Positions 14,355-15,471 of a stretch of 15,471 bases of DNA are shown here, in pieces; positions within the stretch are counted from its first letter, which is position 1; each line of letters begins with the position of its first letter. The stretch is taken from NCBI GenBank assembly GCA_002342175.1, contig DDPL01000030.1:8217-23687 (forward strand). The letters run 5' to 3'. The translations under genes and the position numbers were made by a program. The stretch is from Legionellales bacterium UBA2469. GTDB lineage: Bacteria > Pseudomonadota > Gammaproteobacteria > Legionellales > Legionellaceae. Under the pieces are notes generated by a model that did no database searches, was not told where the DNA came from, and was given only the letters and a program-made list of their open reading frames with translations.

Positions 14355-15254
14355 ATGTCCAATTTTGAAATTCTTAACTTTATGGATGATTTATTTGATT
14401 TTTGTATCCATCAACGCGTATCCGATTTACATTTCGAGCCCATTGAACAAGGTCTACGCCTTCGTTACCGTCAACACGGTTTAATATACAACTGGCGATA
14501 TGTCCCGTTTTTTATTTTACAGGCCTGCTTTCAACGATTTAAAGCCTTGGGCGGCTTGGATGTCACACCTCGACGAACACCACAAGATGGACAAATGCTT
14601 TGGAAATCTCCTAAAAATGGTCATGAAGTACCTTGTCGTTTAAGCACATGTCCCACCCCATTTGGTGAAAAATTAGCGGTTCGTTTGATGACCCACGAAC
14701 TTGGAGAACTTACCTTTCGAGCGCTAGGACTTTCTCAAGACCATGAAACACTCATTAAAAATATATGTCGAAATCTAGATGGGCTTCTTTTAGTCACCGG
14801 ACCCACTGGTAGTGGAAAAACCACGACCCTTTACACGATAATCCATTATCTTCAATCACTTCCTTTGCATATCATTAGCGTTGAAGATCCTATAGAAATT
14901 CCATTAAAAAACATCACTCAAATAGAATTATTACCTGCAGTTCATTTTGGTTTCAAGGAATGTTTAAGAACCGTTTTACGCCAAGATCCAGACATCATTA
15001 TGATTGGTGAAATTCGCGACTCAATTTCTGCAAAACTCGCTATTCAAGCCTCTCAAACGGGACATTTGGTCTTAAGTAGCCTGCATACTCCCAATGGGAG
15101 TGGTACATTCCAAAGGCTTCGACATTTAGGCGTTTCTTCATTCGATTTGAAAAATGAAATTCGGTTAATCATTTCACAACGATTAGAACGAATATCTTCT
15201 CATCAACGCATTGCGAGATTTCAATTGATGACGGACTTCTCCACATGCACATAA
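14355..15254 (+). CDS. Short PilB/GspE-type secretion ATPase
   Basis: A 299-residue ATPase of the type II secretion/type IV pilus family, which drives assembly of pilin-like fibres at the inner membrane. The N2-type domain (about 15-120) begins VSDLHFEPIEQGLRLRYR; the ATPase core has Walker A GPTGSGKT (149-156), an Asp box SVEDPIE (175-181), Walker B region DIIMIGEIRD (213-222) and a His box TGHLVLSSLHT (235-245). All nucleotide residues look intact. It is far shorter than PilB or GspE (about 460-570): the N-terminal MshEN/N1 domain is absent, and after QRLER the four-cysteine zinc module is missing, with only about 20 residues left. AGGAG at 14341-14345 sets the ATG at 14355; an in-frame TTG at 14349 is too close to it. 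The next gene overlaps by 10 bases. Confidence 0.86.
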   Translation: MSNFEILNFMDDLFDFCIHQRVSDLHFEPIEQGLRLRYRQHGLIYNWRYVPFFILQACFQRFKALGGLDVTPRRTPQDGQMLWKSPKNGHEVPCRLSTCPTPFGEKLAVRLMTHELGELTFRALGLSQDHETLIKNICRNLDGLLLVTGPTGSGKTTTLYTIIHYLQSLPLHIISVEDPIEIPLKNITQIELLPAVHFGFKECLRTVLRQDPDIIMIGEIRDSISAKLAIQASQTGHLVLSSLHTPNGSGTFQRLRHLGVSSFDLKNEIRLIISQRLERISSHQRIARFQLMTDFSTCT

Positions 15255-15471
15255 TTTACCATTTTATCCCCAAACACATTCGCAACAAAAAATTACAACA
15301 GTGGATAGACCAAATTCAATTCTATCTTGCCATGGGTTACTCTTTTACGGAAAGTTTAAAGTACATTTGTCACCCTGCACTGCCTATTCATATCCATCAA
15401 GATATTTTATATCAATTGAATCTTGGCAAACCTTTTCAGGAGTGTTTTAAAAAACATCGGCTTTATTTTGA
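15245..15471 (+). CDS. PilC/GspF-type inner-membrane protein, N-terminal fragment
   Basis: The frame is open from an ATG at 15245 to the end of the window (75 codons), so the gene is cut by the edge. The start overlaps the ATPase stop by 10 bases. The fragment reads as the first cytoplasmic domain of a type II secretion F protein: a helix FYLAMGYSFTESLKYI, matching the pattern Leu-Ala-x-Gly-x-(Ser/Pro)-(aliphatic/aromatic)-x-(Glu/Gln)-(Ala/Ser)-Leu, then LGKPFQECFKKH, matching Gly-x-(Ser/Pro)-(aromatic/Leu)-x-(Glu)-x-(Leu/Phe). This family forms the membrane platform that pairs with the adjacent ATPase. The usual N-terminal extension is very short here (about 15 residues), again compact. The call rests on the pattern and on the neighbour; membrane segments lie beyond the window. 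Confidence 0.72.
   Translation, partial: MHIIYHFIPKHIRNKKLQQWIDQIQFYLAMGYSFTESLKYICHPALPIHIHQDILYQLNLGKPFQECFKKHRLYF

Noticed and set aside
1..15471. tRNA genes, CRISPR arrays, insertion sequences, phage or toxin-antitoxin genes, riboswitches
   Set aside because: Reading both strands showed no cloverleaf with a CCA-type end, no regularly spaced repeats, no transposase or integrase motifs and no sizeable structured leader.

Overview
The window looks like a stretch of chromosome from an AT-rich gammaproteobacterium. The evidence is gene order as well as gene content: leuS-lptE-holA-nadD, accD-folC-dedD-cvpA and dacA-ybeD-lipB are all classic gammaproteobacterial neighbourhoods, and DUF1820 and YafS-like proteins also belong there. 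The low GC and tight packing would fit a Legionella/Coxiella-type (Legionellales) lineage, but that placement is inference. I see no tRNA, rRNA, insertion sequence, prophage, CRISPR array or defence island. Coding density is very high and there is no gene-free stretch over 300 bases.

Layout. 1-2286 (+): the 3' end of leuS, then lptE, holA and nadD, joined by 2-base gaps or overlaps. 2268-5768 (-): accD, folC, a DedD-like SPOR protein and cvpA, the same order as in E. coli but without purF after cvpA. 5898-6608 (+): an exported L,D-transpeptidase. 6592-7413 (-): rlpA. 7521-10953 (+): dacA, a rho-independent hairpin, ybeD, lipB and a DedA-family protein with a large extra membrane domain. 10942-11619 (-): an unassigned secreted protein. 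11838-12581 (+): a YafK-like YkuD enzyme. 12578-13465 (-): a DUF1820 gene and hpt. 13544-14230 (-): a YafS-like methyltransferase. 14355-15471 (+): an unusually short PilB/GspE-type ATPase overlapping the start of a PilC/GspF-type membrane protein that runs off the window.

Functional themes. Much of the window serves the cell envelope: LPS insertion (LptE), malonyl-CoA for lipids (AccD), septal and peptidoglycan factors (DedD-like, RlpA, PBP5/DacA, two YkuD enzymes), a DedA lipid-carrier candidate, and part of a type II secretion/type IV pilus-like machine. The rest is cofactor and nucleotide metabolism (NadD, FolC, LipB, Hpt) and DNA replication (HolA).

Most worth a second look: the stripped-down secretion ATPase plus F-protein pair; the DedA fusion; the fact that all four convergent gene pairs overlap at their 3' ends with no terminator visible; and the hairpin that splits dacA from ybeD-lipB-dedA. 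I found no clear evidence of a wholly new biological system.
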